Assembly: GCA_005882215.1 (NCBI GenBank)
Contig: VBCK01000124.1
Coordinates: 1-60,730, forward strand
Source: Betaproteobacteria bacterium
Lineage (GTDB): Bacteria > Pseudomonadota > Gammaproteobacteria > Burkholderiales > Burkholderiaceae_F
Direction: 5' to 3'
Length of the DNA: 60,730 bases
The position numbers and the translations under genes are program-made. Below, piece after piece: positions 28,886 to 39,068 of this stretch. How positions within the stretch are numbered: position 1 is the first letter of the stretch; each line of letters starts with the position of its first letter. The notes under the pieces were generated by a model. That model did not search any database and was not told the DNA's origin. It was given only the letters and a program-made list of their open reading frames with translations.

Positions 28886-29737
28886 TCAATGCGGCGGCGC
28901 CGTCTCGGCGCCGGAGCGCGCCGGCTGGGCCGGATTGGATTGGCCGCGCCAGCGGCGCCAGCCCCAGTACACATACCCGGAGACGGCGTAGCAGCAGAAC
29001 AGCACGAACAGGACGATGGGCGGGTCCGAGGAGATCAAGAAGATCGCCACCACGATCGCCACCATCACCCAGAACGGCACGCTGACGCCGACGTGGAAGC
29101 TCTTGCCGCTGTAAAACGGGGCGCTCGAGACCATCGTGAGGCCGGCATACACGGTTACGCCGAATGCGACCCAGGGCAACCACACTTGCTGTATCTGCAG
29201 GTGATTGTCGACCGCCAGCCAGACGAACCCGGCTACCAGCGCTGCGGCGGCCGGGCTTGGCAGGCCCTGAAAGAAGCGCCGGTCAACGACTCCGATATTG
29301 GCGTTGAAGCGGGCCAGCCGCAACGCGGCTCCGGCGCAGTAGACGAACGCCGCGGCCCACCCCCAGCGCCCCAGTCCGCGCAGCGCCCATTCGTACATCA
29401 CGATCGCCGGCGCAACCCCGAACGAGGTCATGTCGGACAGCGAATCGAAGTGCTCGCCGAACGCGCTTTGCGTATTCGTCAGACGAGCCACCCGGCCGTC
29501 CATTCCATCGAGGACCATCGCGGTGAAGATGGCCACCGCGGCCCATTCGAAACGCTGATTCATCGCCTGCACCGTCGCGAAGAAACCCGCGAACAGCGCT
29601 GCCGTCGTAAAAAGATTGGGAAGCAGGTAGATGCCGCGCCGGCGGCGTGCCGGGGCCTTGAAGTCGTCTGGAAGCGCGCCGGCGGAACCGGCGAGCGGGC
29701 GCAGCTTGCGCCGGCGAAAGCGCATCGGCACCTTCAT
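28886..29737 (-). CDS. pssA: CDP-diacylglycerol--serine O-phosphatidyltransferase
   Basis: A 283-residue integral membrane enzyme making phosphatidylserine from CDP-diacylglycerol and serine. The CDP-alcohol phosphotransferase motif is LDGMDGRVARLTNTQSAFGEHFDSLSD (DG..AR...FG...D...D). About seven membrane helices follow a basic N-terminus (RFRRRKLRPL). The ATG at 29737 overlaps the psd stop by one base (TGATG); the earlier in-frame start is inside psd. With psd it makes phosphatidylethanolamine. Confidence 0.94.
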   Translation of the reverse strand: MKVPMRFRRRKLRPLAGSAGALPDDFKAPARRRRGIYLLPNLFTTAALFAGFFATVQAMNQRFEWAAVAIFTAMVLDGMDGRVARLTNTQSAFGEHFDSLSDMTSFGVAPAIVMYEWALRGLGRWGWAAAFVYCAGAALRLARFNANIGVVDRRFFQGLPSPAAAALVAGFVWLAVDNHLQIQQVWLPWVAFGVTVYAGLTMVSSAPFYSGKSFHVGVSVPFWVMVAIVVAIFLISSDPPIVLFVLFCCYAVSGYVYWGWRRWRGQSNPAQPARSGAETAPPH

Positions 29738-30378
29738 CAGAACTCGGCCAGCACCGAGGTGCCCGCGTGGACGCAATCACCGACCGCGACCACCGGCCTC
29801 ACGAAGCGCGGCAGGTACACGTCCACCCGCGAGCCGAAGCGGATGAAGCCGAAGCGCTGGCCGCGCACCAGCCGATCGCCGGTCTGCACATAACACAGGA
29901 TCCGGCGCGCGATCAGTCCGGCCACCTGCACGACCGAGATCCGCTCTCCGGTCGGCATACGCAGCACGATCACGTTGGCCTCGTTGCGTTCCGACGCCTT
30001 GTCCAGGTCCGCCTGGATGAAGGCTCCCGGGCGATATTGAACTTTTTCGATGACGCCGTCGACCGGCGCGCGGTTGCTGTGGACGTTGAACACGTTCATG
30101 AACACGCTGATCAACAGCGCGTCGCTCCCGGTGTTCGGATCGCGCAGCGCTTCGACCCTGACGATCCGGCCGTCGGCCGGAGACACGATCGCACCGGGCC
30201 CGGCGCGAACCTGCCGGGGCGGATCGCGGAAGAACTGAACGACGAACGCGGCCAGCAGCCACAGCGGAATCGACCAGGCAAAACCGGCCAGCGACGCGAC
30301 CACGACCGCGGCCGCCACGGCCGCCCCGATGAAGGGCCAACCTTCGCGCGCCAGCCACGGCTGCAGTCGGCCGTTCAT
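29737..30378 (-). CDS. psd: phosphatidylserine decarboxylase proenzyme (short form)
   Basis: A 213-residue proenzyme that self-cleaves to give a pyruvoyl group. The processing site is the Gly-Ser pair at about 182-183 (IRFGSRVDVYLP). Other motifs are RDPPRQV, SPADGRIV and VFMNVFNVHSNRAP. Two N-terminal hydrophobic helices anchor it. The length and lack of a long N-terminal region mark the compact (archaeal-type, Psd-A) form common in betaproteobacteria. It decarboxylates the PssA product. Confidence 0.94.
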   Translation of the reverse strand: MNGRLQPWLAREGWPFIGAAVAAAVVVASLAGFAWSIPLWLLAAFVVQFFRDPPRQVRAGPGAIVSPADGRIVRVEALRDPNTGSDALLISVFMNVFNVHSNRAPVDGVIEKVQYRPGAFIQADLDKASERNEANVIVLRMPTGERISVVQVAGLIARRILCYVQTGDRLVRGQRFGFIRFGSRVDVYLPRFVRPVVAVGDCVHAGTSVLAEF

Positions 30379-30437
30379 AGGTGAGGGTCCAGCGCGCCTC
30401 CTGCGACGGTCCGCATCGATGCCACTCGATCCGATTC

Positions 30438-31980
<1,543 letters not shown>

Positions 31981-31981
<1 letters not shown>

Positions 31982-33756
31982 TACAGGTCTTCCGAGCCCA
32001 GCAGCATTTCCGTCAGTCCCTTGCCGGACTTGACCATCGGCCAGACGTTCTCGGTCTGGTCCGTGATGAAGTCCATGAACACGAGCCGGTCCTGCAGCCG
32101 CGTGAACGCCTCCCTCAGGGCCGGCTCGACGTCGGCCGGCCGCTCGATCCGCATACCGACGTGCCCGTAGCTTTCGGCCAGCTTGACGAAATCCGGCAGC
32201 GCGTCCATGTAGGACTCCGAGTAGCGGCTGCCGTAGTCGATCTGCTGCCATTGCCGGACCATGCCCAGATAGCGGTTGTTCAGGTTGACGATCTTCGGGG
32301 TCAGCCGGTATTGCTTGCACGTCGACAGCTCCTGGATGCACATCTGGACCGAGGCCTCCCCCGTGACGACGGCCACCCGGGCGTCGGGATTGGCCATCTG
32401 CACGCCCATCGCATACGGCAGGCCCACCCCCATCGTGCCCAGTCCGCCCGAATTGATCCAGCGGCGCGGCTTCTCGAACGGGTAATACTGCGCCGCCCAC
32501 ATCTGGTGCTGCCCGACGTCCGACGTTACGAAGGCATCGCCCTCCGTCACCTTCCATAGCGTCTGGATCACATATTGAGGCTTGATCACCTGGTCGTTCA
32601 TTTCATATTTCAGGCAATCGCGCGACCGCCACTGCTGGATCTGCCGCCACCACGCCTCGGTGCTCGCCGACGGCTGCGCGGGGCGGTTCGCCTCCAGCTG
32701 TATCAGAAGCTCGCCCAGCACTTCCTTCACGTCGCCCACGATCGGCACGTCGACCTTGACACGCTTGGAGATCGACGACGGATCGATGTCGACGTGGATG
32801 ATCTTGCGCGGGCTCTGCGCGAAGTGCTTCGGGTTGCCGATCACGCGGTCGTCGAAGCGTGCGCCAACCGCCAGCAGCACATCGCAATGCTGCATCGCCA
32901 TGTTCGCTTCGTACGTCCCATGCATGCCGGGCATGCCGAGGAAGCGGCGATCGGAGGCGCGCAGGCCGCCCAGGCCCATCAGCGTATTGGTGCACGGCGC
33001 GTTCAACCGGTCCACCAGCCGCGCCAGAGCCTCCGAGGCGTCGGCCAGGATCACGCCTCCGCCGGTGTAGATCATCGGCCGCTCGGCCTGCAGCAGCAGC
33101 TGAACCGCCTTCTTGATCTGACCCATGTGGCCCTTGACCACCGGGTTGTACGAGCGCAGCGACGGGTTGCGCTGGTATTCGAAGGGGCATCGCGCGACCG
33201 TCACATCCTTCGGAATATCGACCAGCACCGGGCCGGGTCGCCCGCTGCGAGCGATATAAAAAGCCTTGCCGATGGCGCCGGCAAGGTCCTTCACATCCTT
33301 GACCAGGAAGTTGTGCTTGACGCACGGCCGCGTGATGCCAACCGTGTCGCACTCCTGAAATGCATCCTGTCCGATCGCGTGCGTCGGGACCTGGCCGGTC
33401 AGAATGACCAGCGGGATCGAATCCATGTAGGCGGTTGCGATTCCCGTGACCGCATTGGTGACCCCCGGTCCGCTGGTGACCAGCGCGACGCCCACGCGCT
33501 GGCTGGAACGCGAGTACGCATCGGCGGCATGAACGGCGGCCTGTTCGTGCCGCACCAGGATGTGCTGGAAGCCGTCCTGCTTGAAGATCGCGTCGTAGAT
33601 GTACAGGACCGCCCCGCCCGGGTAGCCAAAAACGTGCTTGACACCCTCGGCTTGCAGGCAACGTACGACGATTTCGGCCCCGGTGATCGCGCCGCTGTCC
33701 GCACCGTCGCCGGACGCCGGTTCGGCGCGCTGGACTTCCGCGCTGGCGGATTTCAT
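31981..33756 (-). CDS. ilvB: acetolactate synthase large subunit
   Basis: A 591-residue TPP-dependent enzyme making acetolactate/acetohydroxybutyrate. The N-terminal domain has FGYPGGAVLYIYDAI and the activating Glu in VRHEQAAVHAADAYSRSS; FAD/quinone-oxidase-like middle domain; TPP motif region VVTGEASVQMCIQELSTCKQYRLTPKIVNLNNRYLGMVRQWQQ. The usual GDG/GEG start of the TPP motif reads GEA here, a small deviation. First gene of ilvB-ilvH-ilvC. The first 30 residues (EVQRAEPASGDGADSG) are a non-conserved extension. Confidence 0.95.
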
Positions 33757-33907
33757 CGACTCGATCCTCTCAAAGTCCGTCTGGAGATTGATCGGACGCC
33801 GTTCCTCGCCTGCTCGTGACAGGTGGTGCGGCGGACTGAAATCCTGTGGAAAGCGCGGGCGCCGAAAGTCAGGTCGGCGCGGCCGATTTCCGTGATTTCA
33901 ATGAATT

Positions 33908-33936
33908 AGCTTAGTTCACCGGATGGGGATTCGCAA
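33908..33936 (-). promoter_or_regulatory. possible ilvB promoter
   Basis: TTGCGA (33931-33936) and TAAGCT (33908-33913) with a 17-base spacer on the minus strand, about 150 bases before the ilvB start. Matches to consensus are moderate. The leader between them and ilvB contains no ATG-started peptide, so no Leu/Ile/Val leader peptide could be found there. The 319 bases between ilvB and the sigma-factor gene otherwise hold nothing recognisable. Confidence 0.35.
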
Positions 33937-34075
33937 ATCGGGCCGCCCAGGCACCGCGACCCGAAGCCTCCGGGGAGCGCTCTGATACGATCTGGCGCCG
34001 CTCAGGAAGGGATCACTGCGGGGGTCGGGGTGTGGAGGGATCACCCTTGTCCGGGGCAAAGTCACGGCCTGCCCG

Positions 34076-34639
34076 ATGGCGACACGCGAAGAACTCGGAG
34101 CATTTCTAGCCAGCGCCGAACGCCGGGCCTACAAACAGGCCTTGTTTGCACTTCGGGACGAAGACAACGCCCTGGACGTCGTCCAGGACGCGATGCTGAA
34201 GCTGTCCGAGCATTACAGCGACCGGCCGCCTCAGGAACTGCCGCCGCTGTTTACACGAATCCTTCAGAATGCGATTCACGACTTCTTTCGACGTCAGAAG
34301 GTCCGCTCGACCTGGGTGACGCTGCTGTCGGCTTTCGGCGGCACCCAGGAAAGCGACGAAGATCCGCTCGAGACGCTGGAGGCCGCGGAAGGCACCGGGG
34401 CGGCCGAGAGCGCCGCCGACCACGCCGAACGGGCCCAGATCGTGGGAATTATCGAGCAGGAGATCGCCAATCTTCCGGCCCGTCAACGACAGGCATTCCT
34501 GCTGCGTTACTGGGAGGACATGGACGTTGCCGAGACGGCGGCTGCGATGGGCTGCTCGGAGGGGAGCGTCAAAACGCACTGTTCCCGGGCGACGCACGCC
34601 TTGGCACAGGCGTTGCTTGCACGTGGGATCACGCTATGA
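34076..34639 (+). CDS. ECF-type RNA polymerase sigma factor
   Basis: A 187-residue sigma-70 family protein. Region 2 covers FALRDEDNALDVVQDAMLKLSEHY...LPPLFTRILQNAIHDFFRRQK; region 4 covers LPARQRQAFLLRYWEDMDVAETAAAMGCSEGSVKTHCSRATHALAQAL with the DNA-binding helix-turn-helix. A charged linker (TQESDEDPLETLEAAEG) joins them. Its stop overlaps the following DUF3619 gene as ATGA. In Burkholderiales this trio is common; DUF3619 may be its membrane-bound regulator. Confidence 0.92.
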   Translation: MATREELGAFLASAERRAYKQALFALRDEDNALDVVQDAMLKLSEHYSDRPPQELPPLFTRILQNAIHDFFRRQKVRSTWVTLLSAFGGTQESDEDPLETLEAAEGTGAAESAADHAERAQIVGIIEQEIANLPARQRQAFLLRYWEDMDVAETAAAMGCSEGSVKTHCSRATHALAQALLARGITL

Positions 34640-35052
34640 ATGAAGTCGAGTTCGCGTACCGGGTCCGCCAGGCCCTGAATGAAGGCGCCGATCGGCTCGA
34701 GTACCGGGTCGTTTTGCGCCTGGAAAAGGCGCGCCGCGCCGCTCTGGAGCGGCAAAAGGCCGATCTGGACAGGCCCCTGTGGGTGCCCGCCCTGCGGTTT
34801 GCCGCCGCAGGGGGTAGCTCGTGGGCTCTGGACGAGTCCGCGCCAGCCTGGATCTGGCTGCGCCGGCTGGGCGTGCTTGCCCCGATCATCGCGCTGGCGG
34901 TCGGTTTCGTCGGAATCTACCGCTGGCACGAGGATCAGGCGATCGCGGAACGCGCCAACATCGACCTGGCGGTGTTGCTGGACGACACGCCGATCGACAC
35001 TTATGCCGATAAAGGCTTCGGTGTGATGATCCGCGATGAGCAGGGGATCTGA
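34636..35052 (+). CDS. DUF3619 single-pass membrane protein (possible anti-sigma partner)
   Basis: A 138-residue protein. The cytoplasmic N-terminus (NEVEFAYRVRQALNEGADRLEYRVVLRLEKARRAALERQK) is helical, and one membrane helix (LGVLAPIIALAVGFVGIYRWH) follows at about 83-104. The C-terminal LAVLLDDTPIDTYADKGFGVMIR is the conserved DUF3619 ending. It overlaps the sigma gene by four bases and the DUF3106 gene by up to 17. Position and topology suggest a membrane-tethered sigma regulator, which is inference only. Confidence 0.82.
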   Translation: MNEVEFAYRVRQALNEGADRLEYRVVLRLEKARRAALERQKADLDRPLWVPALRFAAAGGSSWALDESAPAWIWLRRLGVLAPIIALAVGFVGIYRWHEDQAIAERANIDLAVLLDDTPIDTYADKGFGVMIRDEQGI

Positions 35053-35059
35053 ACGCCGG

Positions 35060-35581
35060 ATGCGGTACCGGCTGCTGAGCCTGCTTCTGACCTGCGTGGC
35101 TGCCTCCGCGGGGCTGGCTCAGCCGCCAGCCCCGGCGCCAGCGGGCGGCGCCACGGCGGCGCGCGCTCAGTCGATCTCGCACCCGCAATGGCGCGAATTG
35201 AGCTCTGATCAGCGCGAAGCGCTCGGGCCTCTGGCGGCCGACTGGGACAAGTTCGATTCGGACCGGAAGAAAAAATGGCTGGAGATCGCGGCCAAGTATC
35301 CGAACATGTCGCCGGAAGGCAAGCAGCGCTTTCACGAGCGGATGCCGCAGCTGGCCAAGCTGACCCCCGAGCAGCGGGAAACCACGCGCGAGAATTTCCG
35401 GCATGCGTATTCGCTGCCGCCGGGTCAGCGTCAGGCGCTGACGCAGAAGTACCAGGGGCTTCCTGAAGAACGCAAGAAGGCCCTGGCGGCGCAGGCACAC
35501 ACGAAGAAGCTGGCCGCAACGCCCCGGCGCCCGGCAAGCCCGGTGCGCGAAGCCAGCTCGGTCCAACCCAGTCCGCATTGA
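35060..35581 (+). CDS. DUF3106 secreted/periplasmic protein
   Basis: A 173-residue protein with an N-terminal signal sequence (MRYRLLSLLLTCVAASAGLAQ). The mature part repeats WxxLSxxQREALxPLAxxWDKFDxxRKKKWLEIAxxYPxMSPEGKQRFHERMPxxAKLTPEQRExxRENF, the DUF3106 pattern of short amphipathic helices. It ends in a basic, Pro-rich tail. An ATG at 35036 gives an eight-residue longer form; 35060 was preferred since the signal peptide then starts cleanly. Function unknown; probably an envelope sensor or stress protein for the upstream sigma factor. Confidence 0.8.
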   Translation: MRYRLLSLLLTCVAASAGLAQPPAPAPAGGATAARAQSISHPQWRELSSDQREALGPLAADWDKFDSDRKKKWLEIAAKYPNMSPEGKQRFHERMPQLAKLTPEQRETTRENFRHAYSLPPGQRQALTQKYQGLPEERKKALAAQAHTKKLAATPRRPASPVREASSVQPSPH

Positions 35582-35615
35582 CAGGGCCGGTCGCGACCGC
35601 CCGCCCCCGGCGCCC

Positions 35616-36800
35616 TTAAGCGCACTCCGCGGAAATCTGGAAAACCTGCCGAAGATAGGCTATGTAGGCCGGGTCGTCGCACATGTTCTTTTCCGGACTG
35701 TCCGTCAGCTTGGCGACCGGCTGGCCGTTGCAGCGGACCATTTTGATCACGATCTGCAGCGGCGTGTAACCCAGGTCGTTGGTCAGATGGGTACCGACGC
35801 CGAACGCGAGCCGGGCCCGACCCCGGAACCTGCGATACAGCTCGATGACCCGGCCAAAGCTCAGCCCGTCGGAAAACACCAGCGTCTTGGTTCGAGGATC
35901 GACCCGGTTGTGCTGGTAGTGGGCGATCAGCCGTTCGCCCCACTGGATCGGATCGCCCGAGTCGTGGCGCGCACCATCGAAGAGCTTGCAGAAGTACATA
36001 TCGAAATCGCGCAGGAATGCATCCATCCCGTACACGTCCGACAGCGCGATACCCAGGTCGCCGCGGTACTCTCGGGCCCAGGTCTCGAAGCCGAACGTCT
36101 GCGAATCCCGCAGGCGCGGTCCGAGCGCCTGGCAGGCCTGCAGATATTCGTGCGCCATCGTGCCCAGCGGGATCAAGCCGTGCGCGCGCGCATACATCAC
36201 GTTGCTCGTGCCCGCCAGGTTCTCCCGCAGATCCGACTTCAGCGTCCGCAGCACTTCGTCGTGCCAGCTGCGGGAGAATCGGCGGCGTGTGCCATAGTCG
36301 GCGATCCGCACCTCCGACAGCGTCGCATCGTCCCGGACCAGGGCGATCTTGGTCCGCAGTCGGCGACGACCCTCGGCGAAGTCGGGGGCGGGCACGGTGC
36401 GACGAAAGTAGACCTCGTTGATGATCGCCAGCACCGGGATCTCGAACAGGATCGTGTGCAACCATGGTCCCCGGATCCCGACATCGATTTCCCCCGGCCG
36501 GTCGGCGATCGGTTCGATCCGGATGTACTTGGTGTTCAGCTGAAACAGCGCCAGGAAATCGACGAAGTCGCTCTTGACGAAGCGCAGCCCGCGCAGATAA
36601 TCGAGCTCGCCCTCGGTCAGGCGCAACGTGCACAGGTCCGCGACTTCCCGCCGGATCGACTCGACGTCCGGCGTCAGATCGACACCGGGCGTGCGGCACT
36701 TGAACCGGTACTCGACCTGTGCGCCCGGAAACTGATGCAATACCACCTGCATCATCGTGAACTTGTACAGGTCCGTGTCCAGCAGGGAATCGATGATCAC
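35616..36800 (-). CDS. pncB: nicotinate phosphoribosyltransferase
   Basis: A 394-residue enzyme turning nicotinate and PRPP into nicotinate mononucleotide in NAD salvage. Motifs: [35 protein letters not shown] (the His phosphorylated during catalysis), [47 protein letters not shown] and [24 protein letters not shown] prefer a GTG at 36800 because an ATG at 36842 would leave only five bases to the divergent fdxA start. It shares a short control region with fdxA. Confidence 0.93.
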   Translation of the reverse strand: MIIDSLLDTDLYKFTMMQVVLHQFPGAQVEYRFKCRTPGVDLTPDVESIRREVADLCTLRLTEGELDYLRGLRFVKSDFVDFLALFQLNTKYIRIEPIADRPGEIDVGIRGPWLHTILFEIPVLAIINEVYFRRTVPAPDFAEGRRRLRTKIALVRDDATLSEVRIADYGTRRRFSRSWHDEVLRTLKSDLRENLAGTSNVMYARAHGLIPLGTMAHEYLQACQALGPRLRDSQTFGFETWAREYRGDLGIALSDVYGMDAFLRDFDMYFCKLFDGARHDSGDPIQWGERLIAHYQHNRVDPRTKTLVFSDGLSFGRVIELYRRFRGRARLAFGVGTHLTNDLGYTPLQIVIKMVRCNGQPVAKLTDSPEKNMCDDPAYIAYLRQVFQISAECA

Positions 36801-36847
36801 GATAAGATCCGTATCGCGGCCCGACCGCCGCCCCAGGCACAACAGCC

Positions 36848-37171
36848 ATGACCCATGTAGTAACCGAATCCTGCATCCGCTGCAAGTACACGGACTGCGT
36901 CGACGTGTGCCCGGTGGACTGCTTTCGCGAGGGTCCGAACTTTCTCGCGATCGACCCCGACGAGTGCATCGACTGCGCCGTGTGTATTCCGGAGTGCCCG
37001 GTCAATGCGATCTACGCCGAGGAGGACGTACCGGCGGAGCAGCGCCCCTTCATACCGCTGAACGCGGAACTGGCCAAGCAGTGGCCGTCGATCACACGGA
37101 TGAAGCCGCACCCACCGGATGCCGACGAGTGGAAAGACGTCAAAGAGAAATTGCAGCACTTGAAGCGTTGA
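36848..37171 (+). CDS. fdxA: 7Fe ferredoxin FdxA
   Basis: A 107-residue electron carrier. Cys9, Cys17 and Cys50 should bind a [3Fe-4S] cluster and Cys21, Cys40, Cys43 and Cys46 a [4Fe-4S] cluster, matching the Azotobacter-type ferredoxin arrangement ([14 protein letters not shown] and [12 protein letters not shown]). The C-terminal tail [17 protein letters not shown] is also typical. Diverges from pncB. Partner reactions cannot be told from context. Confidence 0.95.
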   Translation: MTHVVTESCIRCKYTDCVDVCPVDCFREGPNFLAIDPDECIDCAVCIPECPVNAIYAEEDVPAEQRPFIPLNAELAKQWPSITRMKPHPPDADEWKDVKEKLQHLKR

Positions 37172-37313
37172 CCCCCCGTTGACGGGCCGGCCGGGTCGCG
37201 GCTGGACCGTGAATCGGTCCCCGTTTGGCCGATTCGGGCGAGGCCGCGGGCGATAGAATCGCAAGCGATTCCGGGCGGGCAACGCGCCTCGGCGCACGTG
37301 GGGGAAGTCCGAC

Positions 37314-38558
37314 GTGTTGTATCAGCTCCATGAGTGGCAGCGCAGGCTCCTGAACCCGATGTCGACCTGGGCGCAGGCGACCTCGCAACTGTTCTCCAAT
37401 CCGTACAGCCCCCTTTCCTACACGCTCTACTCGCGCCGGCTCGCGGCCAGCTACGACCTTCTGTACCGGCTCGGCAAGCACTACGAGAAGCCCGTGTTCG
37501 GCATCAAGGCCGTGACGGTCGATGGGACCGAGGCGGCGGTCAACGACGTCGTCGCGATCGAGAAGCCTTTCTGCCGCCTTCTGCATTTCGAGCGCGATCT
37601 GAGCGCGCTGCCCGCAGGCCGGCCCGCCGATCCGAGAGTGCTGGTGGTGGCCCCGCTGTCGGGGCACCACGCCACTTTGCTGCGCGACACGGTTCGCACG
37701 CTGCTGCCCAGCCACGACCTGTACCTCACCGACTGGACCGATGCCCGGATGGTGCCTCTGTCGCAGGGGCCGTTCCATCTGGACGACTACGTCGACTATG
37801 TGATCGAGTTCCTCGACCATGTCGGCCCCGGCTCGCATGTGATTTCCGTGTGCCAGCCGACCGTGCCCGTGCTCGCCGCGGTTTCGCTGATGGCCGCGCG
37901 TCAGGATCCGGCGCTGCCCAGGACGATGACGATGATGGGCGGCCCGATCGATACGCGGCGCAATCCGACCCAGGTCAACGCGCTGGCCAAGCGCAAGTCG
38001 CTCGACTGGTTCCGCAACACCGTGGTCTTCAAGGTGCCGTCGTCCTATCCCGGCTACCTGCGGGAGGTCTACCCGGGCTTCCTGCAGCACGCCGGCTTCG
38101 TCGCGATGAATCCCGACCGGCACATGAATTCGCACTGGGATTACTACCTGGATCTGATCAAGGGCGATCAGGACGACGTGGATGCGCACCGGCGCTTCTA
38201 CGACGAGTACAACGCGGTGCTCGATCTGCCGGCCGAGTATTACCTGGACACGATCCGGATCGTGTTCCAGGAGCATCGCTTACCCGACGGGACCTGGCAT
38301 ATACACGGCGAACGGGTCGCTCCCGAGGGGATCCGAAACGTGGCGCTGTTCACGATCGAAGGCGAGCTGGACGACATCTCGGGCAGCGGACAGACCCAGG
38401 CCGCGCACGATCTGTGCCGCGGAATTCCGCAGGCGAACCGCCGCCACCTGACGGCCATCGGCGTAGGTCACTACGGTATCTTCTCCGGCCGCCGCTGGCG
38501 CGAGATGATCAGTCCGCAGATTGCACAGTTCATCCGAGCGCATGATTCAAGCGGCTGA
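37314..38558 (+). CDS. phaZ: intracellular polyhydroxyalkanoate depolymerase (PhaZ-type), paralog 1
   Basis: A 414-residue enzyme hydrolysing stored polyhydroxybutyrate. It has RVLVVAPLSGHHATLLRDTVRTLLPSHDLYLTDWTDARMVP and a Cys nucleophile (Cys180) in SVCQPTVPVLAAVS instead of a lipase Ser, with a downstream Asp (GELDDISGSGQT) and His (GVGHYGIFSGRRW) completing the triad. No signal peptide, as expected for a granule-associated cytosolic enzyme. Start is GTG at 37314 with GGGGGAAG upstream. A palindrome GAATCGC-AA-GCGATTC at 37256-37271 lies in its upstream region. Confidence 0.92.
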   Translation: MLYQLHEWQRRLLNPMSTWAQATSQLFSNPYSPLSYTLYSRRLAASYDLLYRLGKHYEKPVFGIKAVTVDGTEAAVNDVVAIEKPFCRLLHFERDLSALPAGRPADPRVLVVAPLSGHHATLLRDTVRTLLPSHDLYLTDWTDARMVPLSQGPFHLDDYVDYVIEFLDHVGPGSHVISVCQPTVPVLAAVSLMAARQDPALPRTMTMMGGPIDTRRNPTQVNALAKRKSLDWFRNTVVFKVPSSYPGYLREVYPGFLQHAGFVAMNPDRHMNSHWDYYLDLIKGDQDDVDAHRRFYDEYNAVLDLPAEYYLDTIRIVFQEHRLPDGTWHIHGERVAPEGIRNVALFTIEGELDDISGSGQTQAAHDLCRGIPQANRRHLTAIGVGHYGIFSGRRWREMISPQIAQFIRAHDSSG

Positions 38559-38627
38559 ACAAAATCGTTTAGTGTAGTGGCGTCACGGTCACCAGGTCGG
38601 TCCAACAACAAAGTCGGAGACCACTCC

Positions 38628-39023
38628 ATGCGACTCAAGAAGATCATGGCGATCATCAGTTGCGCGTTCATGCTTGGCACCGGCCTTCCGCTGCCGGCGC
38701 GCGCGGCGCTGATCGGTACTGAACAGTTGTTGCGCAACGACTCGAGCGAGCGCGTCCGGATCAGCAGCTTTCTGGCACGCGCCGAAGTCCGTCGCGAGCT
38801 CCTGGCCCGCGGCGTGGACCCCGCCGACCTGCAGGCACGCGTGGCGGCGCTGAGCGACGACCAGGCCCGGGATCTGGCCGCGCACATCGGTCAGCTCCCT
38901 GCCGGAGGCGACGGGGTCGGGGACGTGGTGGGGGCCTTGGTGCTCGTGTTCGTGATCCTGCTGATCACGGACCTGCTCGGCTGGACCAAGGTCTTTCCGT
39001 TCACGCGCCCGATTCACCGGTGA
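38628..39023 (+). CDS. PA2779-family small membrane protein
   Basis: A 131-residue protein with a signal peptide (MRLKKIMAIISCAFMLGTGLPLPARA) and a C-terminal membrane helix (VVGALVLVFVILLITDLLGW). The middle segment RNDSSERVRISSFLARAEVRRELLARGVDPADLQARVAALSDDQARDLAAHIGQLPAGGDG is the PA2779 family core. The family is of unknown function and usually sits next to a PA2778-family cysteine peptidase; here that partner starts 2.2 kb downstream at 41185. The ATG at 38628 follows CGGAGA. Confidence 0.85.
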   Translation: MRLKKIMAIISCAFMLGTGLPLPARAALIGTEQLLRNDSSERVRISSFLARAEVRRELLARGVDPADLQARVAALSDDQARDLAAHIGQLPAGGDGVGDVVGALVLVFVILLITDLLGWTKVFPFTRPIHR

Positions 39024-39068
39024 GCTGGCTTCGAGCAGAGCCGACGCACGCGAATCGCCCTTAGTAGA

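Noticed and set aside
33757-34075. Ile/Val/Leu leader peptide before ilvB
   Set aside because: No ATG-started short frame with branched-chain codon runs was found in the region before ilvB.
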